A stretch of 64,000 nt of DNA from Effrenium voratum (Eukaryota > Sar > Dinophyceae > Suessiales > Symbiodiniaceae). Shown one piece after another: positions 24,901 to 36,900 of this stretch; the stretch's first letter is position 1, and each line of letters begins with the position of its first letter. The notes under the pieces were generated by a model, which had not been told where the DNA came from, did not search any database, and saw only the letters and a list, made by a program, of their open reading frames with translations. The stretch is from positions 1,425,001 to 1,489,000 of the forward strand of contig CAUJNA010001224.1 in the NCBI GenBank assembly GCA_963377175.1. The letters run 5' to 3'. The position numbers and the translations under genes are program-made.

Positions 24901-27900
24901 TTTAGGGTTTAGCTGTCACTTCTTCAGGTAGTTACCACATCACTTTTAGGGTTTCTGCTGCGTTGTCACTTCAGTTATAGTCACCACATCACTTTAGGGT
25001 TTTCTGGTTTGCTGTCACTTCTTTAGGTAGTCACCACATCACTTTAGGGCTTTCTGGCTTGCTGTCACTTCTTGAAGTAGTCACCACATCACTTTTGGTG
25101 CGCTGTCACTCCTTTAGGCAGTTACCACATCACTTTAGGGTTTCTGCTGCGCTGTCGCTTCTTCAGGTAGTTACCACATCACTTTTAGGGTCTCTGCTGC
25201 GCTGTCACTTCAGGTATAGTCACCACATCACTCTAGGGTTTAGGGTTTAGCTGTCACTTCTTCAGGTAGTTACCACATCACTTTTAGGGTTTCTGCTGTG
25301 CTGTCACTTCAGGTATAGTCACCACATCACTCTAGGGTTTAGGGTTTAGCTGTCACTTCTTCAGGCAGTTACCACATCACTTTTAGGGTTTCTGCTGCGT
25401 TGTCTCTTCAGTTATAGTCACCACATCACTTTAGGGTTTTCTGGCACTTCTTTAGGGTTTTCTGCGTTCTCAAACTCCACGGCTCCAGCTCCTTCTTCTC
25501 CTCCTTGGTGAGGCTGCGCTTCTTGTAGTTGTGCATAAAGTGGCTCAGAGCTGTTTCCGCTGGCAACTCTGCGTCCTTGTCTGCCAGCTCATGCAAAGCC
25601 TTCTGAACCGAAACCGGGCCACCTCGACGCAACATGGACGCTACCACGTGTTTCTGGCTTGGCAGCAACGCGTGCTCTGACAGGTTCTGCCTCCTGTCAA
25701 AGCTGCCGTGCTTCTCCACGGGCAGCCCCCGTATCTGCAGTTGCTGTTCAGTCGTATCGTATGTGGCACGGCCACGCCAGCCCTTCTGGCTGGCACATAG
25801 CGTACAACTTCTACAATAGAAGCGGTACTTGAAAACCGTAGAGCATGTCTTCTCCTTGCGGCATGAGTAGCCTATCTGCACATATTGGCCAGGGACTGTG
25901 CCGGCGACAGCTTCTTTCAGTCGTGCAAGGAATTGCTCTCGGTTGAGCAGGGAGGGCGTCCTCTCTTCCAAAAAGTTCACAAACTCAGGGTTTTGGAAAC
26001 CTCCCTTGGCTGTTGTCTGCGCTGCTGGCCGCTTCATGTCCGCGGCCGCGGGTCTCTTCATTGCAGCAGGGCGCTTCATTCTGGACACCAAGCAAGGATG
26101 TGCTGACGTGTTACTGGCTGACGTATTGCTTGTTGACGTGTCGCTTGCTGCTGCATGGCTGCTGACACGCTACCAATGGCATGCTTGCTAAGACAACAAA
26201 AACAGCGAGTGGCGCAGGGAAAACATCTTGAGCTTGCAAGAACATGTCTCCAGGTGCTCAGAAAGAACAAGACAACAACCCAGAATGCCCACGGGCCACA
26301 ACATAACAAGACAACAACCAAGAATGCCCATGCACATTGCCTCCAACAACAGAACTAACATACGCGATCATCCTTCCAGAGCAAAACAAAAGGCTCCGGT
26401 CACATTGACCCAACCTCACTCTCAAAAGGGGGCCCTTGAGTTGCTCGTTTTTTACAACGGAACAGGGGCCCCAGTCACATACGACCCTACCTCCGGTCAC
26501 CTTTGTCCCTACTGGATCGTTAGATACATCGAATGCCGCGTTCCAATTCCACGGCAGGGCCACGCGAAACGCACCGGTCACATTTGACCCTACCTCACTG
26601 TCAAAAAGGGGCTCTTCAGTTGCATGGTTGTTACAACGGAACAGGGGTCCCGGTCACATACGACCCTACCTCCAGTCACATTTGACCCTACCTCATCGTG
26701 AGGTAGGGTCAAATGCGACCACGTTGAGGTAGGGTCAAATGCGACCGTCCTGCCCAAAGGGCCGGGCCCTTTTCTGGGTTGCAAGCCATTGATCAGATTT
26801 CCACCGACAACAATCAACCATCCTGAACCACATGCTCCTCCAAACGGAGCGGCACCAAGTAAGCCTCTGCATTCCTCCGGCACATGAGTAACCGACTATA
26901 GACTACAATACCACTCGAAACCGACACAACCCAAAAAATAATACAACTTCGAAACGAAACCGACAGGGACCCAAAATTCCGATCCCTCTGCAAGATGGTC
27001 TGTTGCTCACCCCCCAGCAGAAAAACAGCAAGACTCTGGCGCGCCTGGGTGGAGATGTGAATGCAGGTCTTGGAGTCCGGCTTCAACTCTGTGCTACCCT
27101 CCAGCCTCGAAGTTCCGATTTCGGTGCAGATCAGCAAGCAATATTCCAGCTGCAAAGTAACGAACCCCAAACATTCCCCATGGTCCTTCCAGGAGACTCC
27201 TCTGAATATGAAGGTTTGGGAGGTGAATCCAGGATGAGCATAGGGAACCACAGGTTTCGGTCTTACTCGTAGTTTTGGGGTCAGCTTTTGAGCGGTCAGG
27301 GAACTCGGGGACCCATTGCCTGGAACAAATTTGGAGATTTGGTTCCTCAGGCAGTCGCAAAGACAATTTGTCATGACATGGTTCTTTCGATCAAACACCT
27401 CCTTTAAGAGAAGGGCCAAAATGGCCCCTTCCATCCGCCAGCTCGATGTCCGCTCCATGGGACTCTGGACAACGCAGCCTATGCTTTGTTTTTTGCGTGT
27501 GCGAACACCCAAGGTCAACCCCCGCAACAGGGATCCTTGCATTATACACCTGAACATTGCCTGAAAAAATGGTGGTGTCCCTTTATTTTGGTGTTGAAAA
27601 AGCCGCATGTTCCAAATGGTTGCCAGCAAGCTGAATTTCTTTTCAGGAGCCCTGCGCAAATCGAATCGGCTCTTCAGCGGCTCGGATCCGATCCGAGGCG
27701 CAGGGTCTTTCCCTTGGAGTCCTTGACGCTGAACTGGCGCTTCACCTCGGCCACCATCTCTCCGGCCGCCTGGCCCACCGACTTCATGGTCCTCGGCGAT
27801 CAAAACACTTTTTCCCTCGCTGCCCAAGTGGACTGGCCACTTGAAAATTAGTTGAAGCCTTATTGTTCACATACAAAATTTGGTCTTCCCACACTATTGA

Positions 27901-30900
27901 AACAAGTCGAGCCTCTTTGCTTCTCCCCAGTACCCACAGCGGGGGGTTCCAGTCTGGCGGTACCTGACATTTTCCTCAATGGGAAGCCGCGAGAAACAAC
28001 TCGGAAGGCACTACGGCGCAGGACAAACGAGACATGACATACACTTCATAGAATAGACGTGTCCCTCGCAAATACTTGTGTGCAGTCCAATGAATGAGTC
28101 AGTTTGGGAAAACCCTATGGACATGCTCCTTAAAGCTGGGATCCGGATCCCGCACTCAAAGTAACCACCCAAAGAACGCACGTGGTACCCACACGACTTC
28201 CCAATACAGCCAAGGAAAAACAAGTGCTACATGGGTGCACCAAAGGATAGCGGTAACAACGCAAACCCTACACACCAGATGGGGCCACATGTTTTATCCC
28301 GGCTTTAAGCTCCACCCCTGCCAGTGGCATTTGCTCCTACTCTCGTTGTGTATGTGTTTGCCTTGCTTCAAGGAACACTTGTTTTGTCCTGTGGCTCCCC
28401 AAGCATCTTGAGGGGCGAAATCAACACCCGTGGTGTTGATGAATATTGCGGGTCACGGGTGTCAGAAGACTGTCAGAAGGCGCTTCCAAGAGGCCGACGG
28501 GCCAAGTACCAAAATAGTGGAGGTCCAAGAACAATTGTGTAAAAACAAAACACACACACACACACGCACACACACACACACACAATTCCTGAAAAACGTA
28601 GGAAACCATAAACCAGCCAAAGCGAACTCAAGCTGCCCGGCATTTTACAGTAAAAGCAACAGGACATTTAGGAGGTTTCCGTCGCCTCAAACCAATCGAG
28701 TCGGACACCACGGAAAAAAATAAGAAGAAACAAATCGGTCCCAATCAAAAACCCGTAGGTCCCCAGCTTTCCGGGCTGTTTCTTGGTTGGAGGATCCCAC
28801 ATGCTCTTCCGGGGCCAGCTCTTTGCACAAAAAACCGTCGCTGTGCCGCCCGAGGCGCAGGGCCGCGAACCAGTACGGGATCATGCAGCCGATGATCAGG
28901 AAAGAGAAGGTCACAGGCTCCAGAATGTTGACCTCTCGTAAACTCCGCTCCTGTGTTGCCCCTGCGGGTGCCTAACGTCTCAACGTGAGAGCAAGATCTG
29001 CCCCATGGCCAGCCCGGTGTGGTTAGCTGACTTTTCAATGCGCCGGCCAAACTTTGCGGAAAGCTATCCCAAGTAGCTGAGCGTAATTTTTGGTTGGGCA
29101 GACAACAAAGACGCTCCCTTTGAAAGTCCTTTGAGCGTGACTTTGGCTTAGGCATCAAAGCAACGCTTGCCAAGCAAAAAGCGAGCCGTGATTGTAGTCA
29201 ACGAAATCGTCACGCTTTACTGTTGGTCAACATTATCTCTCTTCCTGTGTCTTGCCGAGACACGCCCGTCTTCACCCGCAGGCGGATCACAAAGGCGCCA
29301 TACAGAGCCAGCGACACCAGGGCCGCGGAGCCGATGGCAAAACCCTGGCAGTGGTTGGCGGCGCGTGAGCCGTCGGGAATGTTTGGCAGAGGCACTTCGC
29401 CCAAGTTGTAGAACCCGAACAAAATAGATGCAGAACCTTTAGTCCGACCATGTTCTTGAACTCCGGCATTGCTAATCCTAAGTCAGCGATGGCGTTCCTG
29501 TCAGCTTCTTGGTCGTTGCAGCAGGCGACAGGTGACCGGAGGTTGCTTCCAGGATATACTCATGACACTGTGGAAACTTTACTGCGCCCCCGGAATGGCT
29601 CTCTTCGCAAGTTCAATAGCCACATGAAGCCAGTAGAAAGAATCGGCTGTTTAATCAGCAAAGATGGTCTGTCAGGAAGGGCCAGGCGTGGGGACTCCCG
29701 GTGCAGTCAGATGGGTCTTGGATGGTCTTGGCAATCCAAAGAATTGCAACAGTGTGCACATCGCGTGTTTCTCATGGAGGCTTGGCTCCGAAGCAAAGAA
29801 GCCCTTTCCTGGCTGTATTCAAGCCTGATCACTGGTTGCCAACTATCCAAACACCGACACATCGACCTCAAGGCCACCAGTCGGGACCCTTTTCCTTCTC
29901 AAATGAGACGGAGGACATCTGCAAAATTGCGCGTACTGAAGCTTTCGGTTGGGACCTGGCTGGGGGACCAACAACTAAGCCATTGGGGCAAGAAATGGGC
30001 CGCAAAAGGACAACGCAATGGTTGCACCCGCATAAATGCAGCTCACTTTGCCACCAGAACGCCCAAAGAAAAAAAGGACCCAACCCCACCCGTGGCACTT
30101 GGGACAAGTGAGTCCTTGGACGTTTCCGGAAGCACCGACTTAGAATCTCAGGACCCCCACTATGGGTGGTTTCCTGGCGGACTCACGTTAAAAAACTCCG
30201 AATCGGTGCTCTCGAAAAAAAGAAAAGAAAAACAGACATACCTGGAGGCTCTATGGCAGCATTTTCTGCGCAGAACTCCGATTTTGGTCGCTCCTTACAA
30301 GTGTTGTTCCCATGTCACCAAGCACTCCCCGCCCCCCCCCCCTTGCCCGAAAAAACGGAGAGATGATGCCTCTGCTCTTCTACCCCTTGTACCCCAGGTG
30401 AATCATAGTGAAACCCGGCAGTAAAAAGGTCTACCCAGAAGAATGTAAGGAACTAAGAAGGCGGGCGCAGCTATTTATGCTAGGGATTGTCCCTTACCAA
30501 CCTTCACTTACCCGGGTTTTGAGCACGTGTCAGGTGTTGTTCCCATCTAACCAAGCACACCCCCCCTTTGCCCGAAAAAAGGAAGAGAGATGATGCCTCT
30601 ACTCTTCTACCCCAGGCGTAGTGGAGCTTCCCCTCCCCCGAGCCGCCCTCGACGCTCAAGGCTCGGCGCTCGAGGTCCGGCCTTGCCGATGGCTGCCGTG
30701 GTGTTGCCCGCGGCGTCCAGGGCGTCGGTGCGTCGCCGCACCTCCGGGTTGAAGAGGGCCATCTCCTCGTGCTGAACGGATTCTGGCCATACCCGGACAA
30801 CTCTCTTAGCCTTTTTTTCAGTAGAGAGGTTAGAATAAGGGCACCCTTTTTTCTGTAGTCTATTTTAGTAGGGGAACCGTCCCCCCACAAAAGGGTAAAA

Positions 30901-33900
30901 GGGCACTACTGGGGGACCTAGGTTCTTACGGGGTTGAAGCAACCCTCACGAGTATGGAAAGCTGACGGGCTCGGAAGATTGCAGTGGTTAACTTGCTGGA
31001 CCTTGGTAGGGGAGGAGCGCAGTTGGATTTGGAAGCTCCAACCACTAAACCTCAATAAGCAAAAATGAGAAACAAATGTTTCTAACAACAACCATGTTAA
31101 GGGTTTCAAGGCCTCTTTACAAGCATGGAAGCTGACAGGGTTCGGAGGATTACCGTCCTCTTGGAAACGCCTCTCCAGTCCCTTGCGTGAATGTCGGAAA
31201 TAGAGAAGCACGCCAACACCACCCTCCAAGAAAAGAAGCAAACACCAATCAGCTCTCGCATGGAAGCACAAGGCCCCTCTTGGAAAACGACTGTCCACCG
31301 GAATGACGGGATGGCCCAGAAAACAAGAACCGGGGATGCAAGCCCTATAGAGCAGAAATACCTCAGTCCTTTCCGACATGGGTAGGAAAATTGGACTTGA
31401 TTTGAGCTCGACAAGCTGCTAGAGTGACACTGCTAGAATCGTTTGAGACACATTTTGTGTATCATATTCTAGTATGCACAATCACGAATGCGCAATATGG
31501 ACTGCACGCCCGTTGAACACAACAACAAGCACATCGCATGGCTGATGGTGCATTCTCATACATCCCCTAACCGCGTCAACCAACAAAATGCGAAGCGTCT
31601 AGCGCACTTTGGAAACCAAACACTGCCAGCATCATTTCACCAGCGCTCAGTTGGCAGGCGCCGGTTTCCGAGTCTGACTTGAATGTTTCACGGCCACGCA
31701 ACTGAAAAGCCAGATGTCTGGCAAGAACCCTCGATGAACTCGAAATGCTGAGGACAATGCACAGGTTTGCCCAGGGCACCGCCCTCATGTGTGAAGCTGG
31801 GGCTTGGCAGCATGCAATATCATGCATGTGTGCTCAGACTACCGTTGAATCACCACCATGGTTGGGGTTCAAGCCCAATTCAACACAAAAACATGATTGG
31901 GGAGCAACATGCTCATAAGTCTTGGGCCGCTCAAATGAACCACTGGACGGCGTGACTTGTCGCGCGGAAAAAGACAAAATCCGGCCGGGCGGCCGCGATG
32001 CCGCCCGCGTTGTCGGAGATGGGGCCGAAGCCATCGATGGTGAGTCCGCAGCTCAGAGTGGCCAGCATGCCTCGCGTCCGACTTTGATTCGGTCGGCCAG
32101 GGATCCCTAGATTTCTGCCCAATTGGTTCAAAGCACCCCACCCATAGGAAACCAGGACACTCAGTTGGAAAACCTGCAGCAAGATGGGAAACCTGAGAAA
32201 CTCAGAGGTATGAAATGAAGGAGATCAATGGAGGTGTTTCCTGCAAAACTGAAAGATCTGTCCTTTTAAAATGGGGGACCCCACTCATTCACCCGGGGCT
32301 TATTATTTGGGGTCGACAGTGGCCGATCGGCGGGGACGAGTCGTAATGCGAATTGTTCTACGCCTTGCTTGAGCCTCTCGGATGAAGTTTCAACACCATG
32401 AGGCCTTGCAACATTGGGAAACCTGGTGCATGGCTTGCAGGGATTCTGCCAGACAATAATCCAAACGCAAAAGACCATGTTTTTGATACCAGACTGCTGG
32501 AGGTTTGCTTCTGATTTTTTGATACGCAGCAACAATCCTGACCTTCAGGCATTGAGATGAACCTGGATCAATCCGATTTTGTTTCTGTGCTCGAGCTCGA
32601 GTGAAGGAATAGCAGGACATAGCATGACCAGCTAAGGACACGTTTGGGGATTTGCCTTGGGGGCTGATACCTGCAGCCGACCTCAATCATACAACCAACA
32701 CCAATCGGGTAATCAACATCACTTCCCGAACACGACATTCACATCAGCAACATGCACCACGACACCAAGACCAGCACCGCTGCCGCCGCCACCACCGCCG
32801 CCGCAGCCACCAACAACAACATCAACAAAGCAGATCAAACAGATCAAACAAGTCAACAACTGCAAATCAACACCAACACCTGCACACACCCAACAAAAAC
32901 GATATGTTTGTGGGTTGGCACCACAGAATCGCCCCTTTGGTTGGTCAGCTTCAAGATGCCCAGTGCCGCCAGGGCGATGCCGTAGAGGTCGCAGAGCTGG
33001 AAGGACACGAAGATGGCGGAGGACAAAACGAAGACGGGGATGATGCAGCTCTTGTAGCCCAGCGCCAGGCCTCAGCTGAAAAAAGATGCATGGGTGTGTC
33101 TGTTCTTTGCCTGGTGTGGGGGTGATTGAAATGGAACCGAAGTGAAACCACACCATTTTTGGGGGTGGCCCGGCCCTGCTTTGAGCTAAACCCATGTCCA
33201 AAGATACGACTTCGAGAAAGGTGGGCGAATTCTCCCCAAGCCAGCGACAAAGCCATGCAGGCGAAAATTGCAGAGATGGCGTCTCTCCTGTTCAGTTCTG
33301 TGTGTGTGTGTGTAGCATGCGAACAAAGTACAAACTGTCTAGCTTCTCTTTTGCATTGTATTCATTCCGGAGCAAGCACAGGACGTCTTGTTATATAACA
33401 ACTCCACAAACATGCGATGGCAATTTTGAATGACACATTTTCCAAGAGTGAACAGACTAAACGTGGCTGGGCACTCACCGTTCAATAAACAGCGCCTTAG
33501 CAAATCACACACACACACACACAACCGACATGAGGTTGATGCATAGAATTTCTTTGACAGACTGCCATGGATGAAGATCCGGTTGACGTAGAACCTGTAG
33601 CAAGACCTACATCAACAGGGTTCAAATTGATTTGACTTTGGCAAATACCAGTTGGCCTACCAACCAAAGGGTTGAGTGCCATACAACTAGGTGGCATGCT
33701 TTTGACAGCGCGCGAGCGAAGCGGCCAGCACCGACGCCCAATAAGGAACAAAGGAGATTGCTGCGCCCAACCGCAATTCTTAGGCCATCCACCCAAGGTG
33801 GGTCAATCATGGAACTACTGCAAAAGACACACACACACACACTGCGGCAACCCCGTGTTGTGTCGAAGTCTCCAGTTCTTTCGAACATTTCCGATATCCC

Positions 33901-36900
33901 TGGAGCATGGGGGCTGCAATCCGGCTTGAGCAGGGATACGTACGCACAATTTGATCAGAATGGGAGCTCAATTCTGCAAGACCTGCGCACGTCAAAAGCA
34001 TGACGCGAACTTCACGGATGCCAAAAATCCCCATGCCAAAGTAAGAAGTGCGAATTCACTCAACGGGAATGCAACGTGCAGCCCTTTGCTTCGAATCCCT
34101 AGGGCCCCTTTGCTTCGAAGCGGCCCTGGATGATGTTCACCGCCGTGCCGAACTTGCACGCGGCGGCCAGCTCGCGGGTGGGGATGTAGGAGTGGGAAGT
34201 GAAGTACTCTGTGACCAGACCGATAATCAGGCCACCCACGCATCCCATGGTCGCCTCAGAATAGCTTAGGAACCAAGGCTTAGAAAGGAAAGTTGTTGAC
34301 AAATTGGCTCAACTGGGGATGTTAAATCGAGCAAGGCTTGCCTGAGCCACGGTTGTCAAATGTTACTCACCTGCAATGGACCCTTGAGAGACAGCGAGAG
34401 AGCTTGATGCTTCTGGGTGGATTTCATCCAAGATCTCAGAATGAGACATTTGCATCCCGCAGAAATCTGCATCCCGCAGAAATTGAAAAAGAACAGAACA
34501 CGGTGCTCAAGTGGCACACTTCGCTAACCTCACCAAAACAAGCATCGCCAACGTCCCAAGCGCAGCCAACCAGCAGGAAACATCGCCTCCCAAAGGAGCC
34601 AAGTTCCCACATGCCGAAACATGGAACGCCAAACAGCCCCATCGCCACCAAACCCACCTGAAACCTTGGCAACGTCCGTCCAACCTCGAACCCGCGTCAC
34701 ACCTGCCAAAAAAAAACCGCGCCGGCGAGGCGCGCACACGAAGGCCTTGAAGGGGCTGCCATGGATCTTGGCCGGGACTCCCTTCTCCGTAAGGCGAACA
34801 CCCTCCAGGCGGAAGTCTGCGGGCAGCAGGTGCACCGCCAGCAAATAGATCACCGGCCTCGGGCGGTGTCTTTCGAGACGTGGGGACCAGGGCTCCCTGC
34901 CCGGTTCCCCCCCGAGCCATGAGGGGTTCGAACAAAATTTAGGGCAGCGGTGACTTACACTGCCTTCATGCCACAGGCATGGCCCTTACAGCAAGTTCAC
35001 GATCTCTTCAACGGCAGCTGAGGCCGGAGGTTTCCCTGGCAGCACGTGTTCCCGAAATCTTAGGTGACTTGTGTGGCGTCTGTCCCCAAACGTAGCGACA
35101 CATGTGCTGGACATCTGGTCGGCATTGCGTCAACCTCACCCACCTTGACAAGTATTGAGGTTTACAAGGCGGCGGACACACGCAACAACGGGTGGGGTAT
35201 GCTCTCAATATCAAACCCACGTCATGCAAACAACTCGGAAGGCAAGGGGCAGCATAATCAAGGCTGTCAGAACCATCTGCACCTTCAGCACCCACTCGAT
35301 GTCGCCCTCCACCTTCACCTGGGTAAAGCGTCAAGCTGGTCAATAGCTTCCATGTACAGAAAGGATCAAGACAACAAGTATTCAAAAGGCTGCAATGTAC
35401 GCAATGCTGTGGGGATATCCATTTAATACCTCCTCGCACCTTCGAAGTGAACATTCACGACAGCCTTACTCAAGCGTTCCAAAGCTTTCTGCTGCATCAT
35501 CCAAACCGCGCACCGTTTCAATAGGGTACCAAACACACTAGCCTTGCCAAGCATCGAACGCACATGGCACCCTCCACGGTTTGGGATACTAAACCGACAC
35601 ACGTTTTGCATGGCGGGTGGACACGCATCACACGAAGTCGAGAAAACCCCTAGCAACATGCTGGGTGCTATGGGCCTTGCCATGGGTGCTCATTGGAAAA
35701 CAGTGGCATAGGGGGCCATTGCATGACCGCCGCGCAAGTAAAACCCGAGCCAGGGCGCTGGGCGCACGTTGGTGGCCACAAAGCCGCAAAGGATGCAGAT
35801 CACGATGCCGGCGGCCGAGATGGCCACGGGGAAAAGCATGGCATCCCAGCCGGCCACGGACAAGGTGTTGTCGGAGCCCTGAGGGCTTTCCCCTTTGAAC
35901 ATCCCACCAAGGGAACCTCACGTTAAATAGCCCCAAAAGGTGATGGGTTAAACCTGCCAAAGGGGAAATAGGGACGCGACTGTTTTTAACTCGGTTGTGC
36001 CGCCAACCAACATTGACGGGGGGTGCGGGGTTTGGTCATCACTGTGCTGCGTGTTGTTTCTGCGGGGATTTTGTCCTCGCTGTGTCATCGATCTGCAGGC
36101 TTGCTGCCCCAACAATCACGAAATGGGTGTTTGTTGAATTGCCCAAATCATGCATCACTTCTCCGAAGTCATGGGAACTCCGAATTGACAAACCGTTAGT
36201 TGACAAAAAACCAGGGGGGGTGTCGCATGTTCGACGGGTTCCTTCACTCTACTTGATCCAAGCCGTCAACTGAATCCAGGGTCATGGGCGTTGCCTCCAC
36301 GGCTGCCGCTGCAATCACCAGGGCCGCGCAGGTGCTCTCGGCGAAGGAGCCGAAAAGGTCGGCGCCCATGCCCGCGATGTCCCCCACGTTGTCGCCCACC
36401 TCAACCGGCGAAAACACCTCCCTCCAGTCGAACGCGTGACGCCGAAATATGGGGGCATGCAACTGCCTTCCCAACCGTTCCTAAACAGGCCTAACCCCAC
36501 CCTAAGCCCTAAGCTTTGTCCACAGTGTGACTTCGTTGCAGCGCGCGTCCGAGGCGCGTTGTCGGCGATGGTGGCGGGGTTGTTGGGATCATCCTCATCC
36601 AGGCCAGCAACAACCTGACAGGTCCATGTGGCAGCGGGCAGAGCCGGGTAACCTTGCACCATCATAAACTGTTGCACAAGGCAGGCAAGCAACCCTTGGA
36701 AAGCAGTTCTTGAAAGAGAAGAAAGCAGGGTCTTGCTCATGCATCCATCGCGCATGTTTAAGGAAGACAAATGGATGCCGTGTGTCCAGCCGCAAGTGCG
36801 AGAAGTCTCAACCCTATGACATGTTGAAAGAGGAAACACACCTGCAAGTCATACTCCTCGCATGGGTCATCTTGATTCGCCGAGAATGGTCGGTCACAAT

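Noticed and set aside
26814..27827. 337-codon minus-strand frame
   Set aside because: It overlaps pyrophosphatase exon 20 in a different frame and otherwise covers intron sequence with no motif.
29450..30424. 324-codon plus-strand frame
   Set aside because: It lies antisense in pyrophosphatase intron 17 and runs through the 80-bp duplication and poly-C runs; its composition is not exon-like and no domain is visible.
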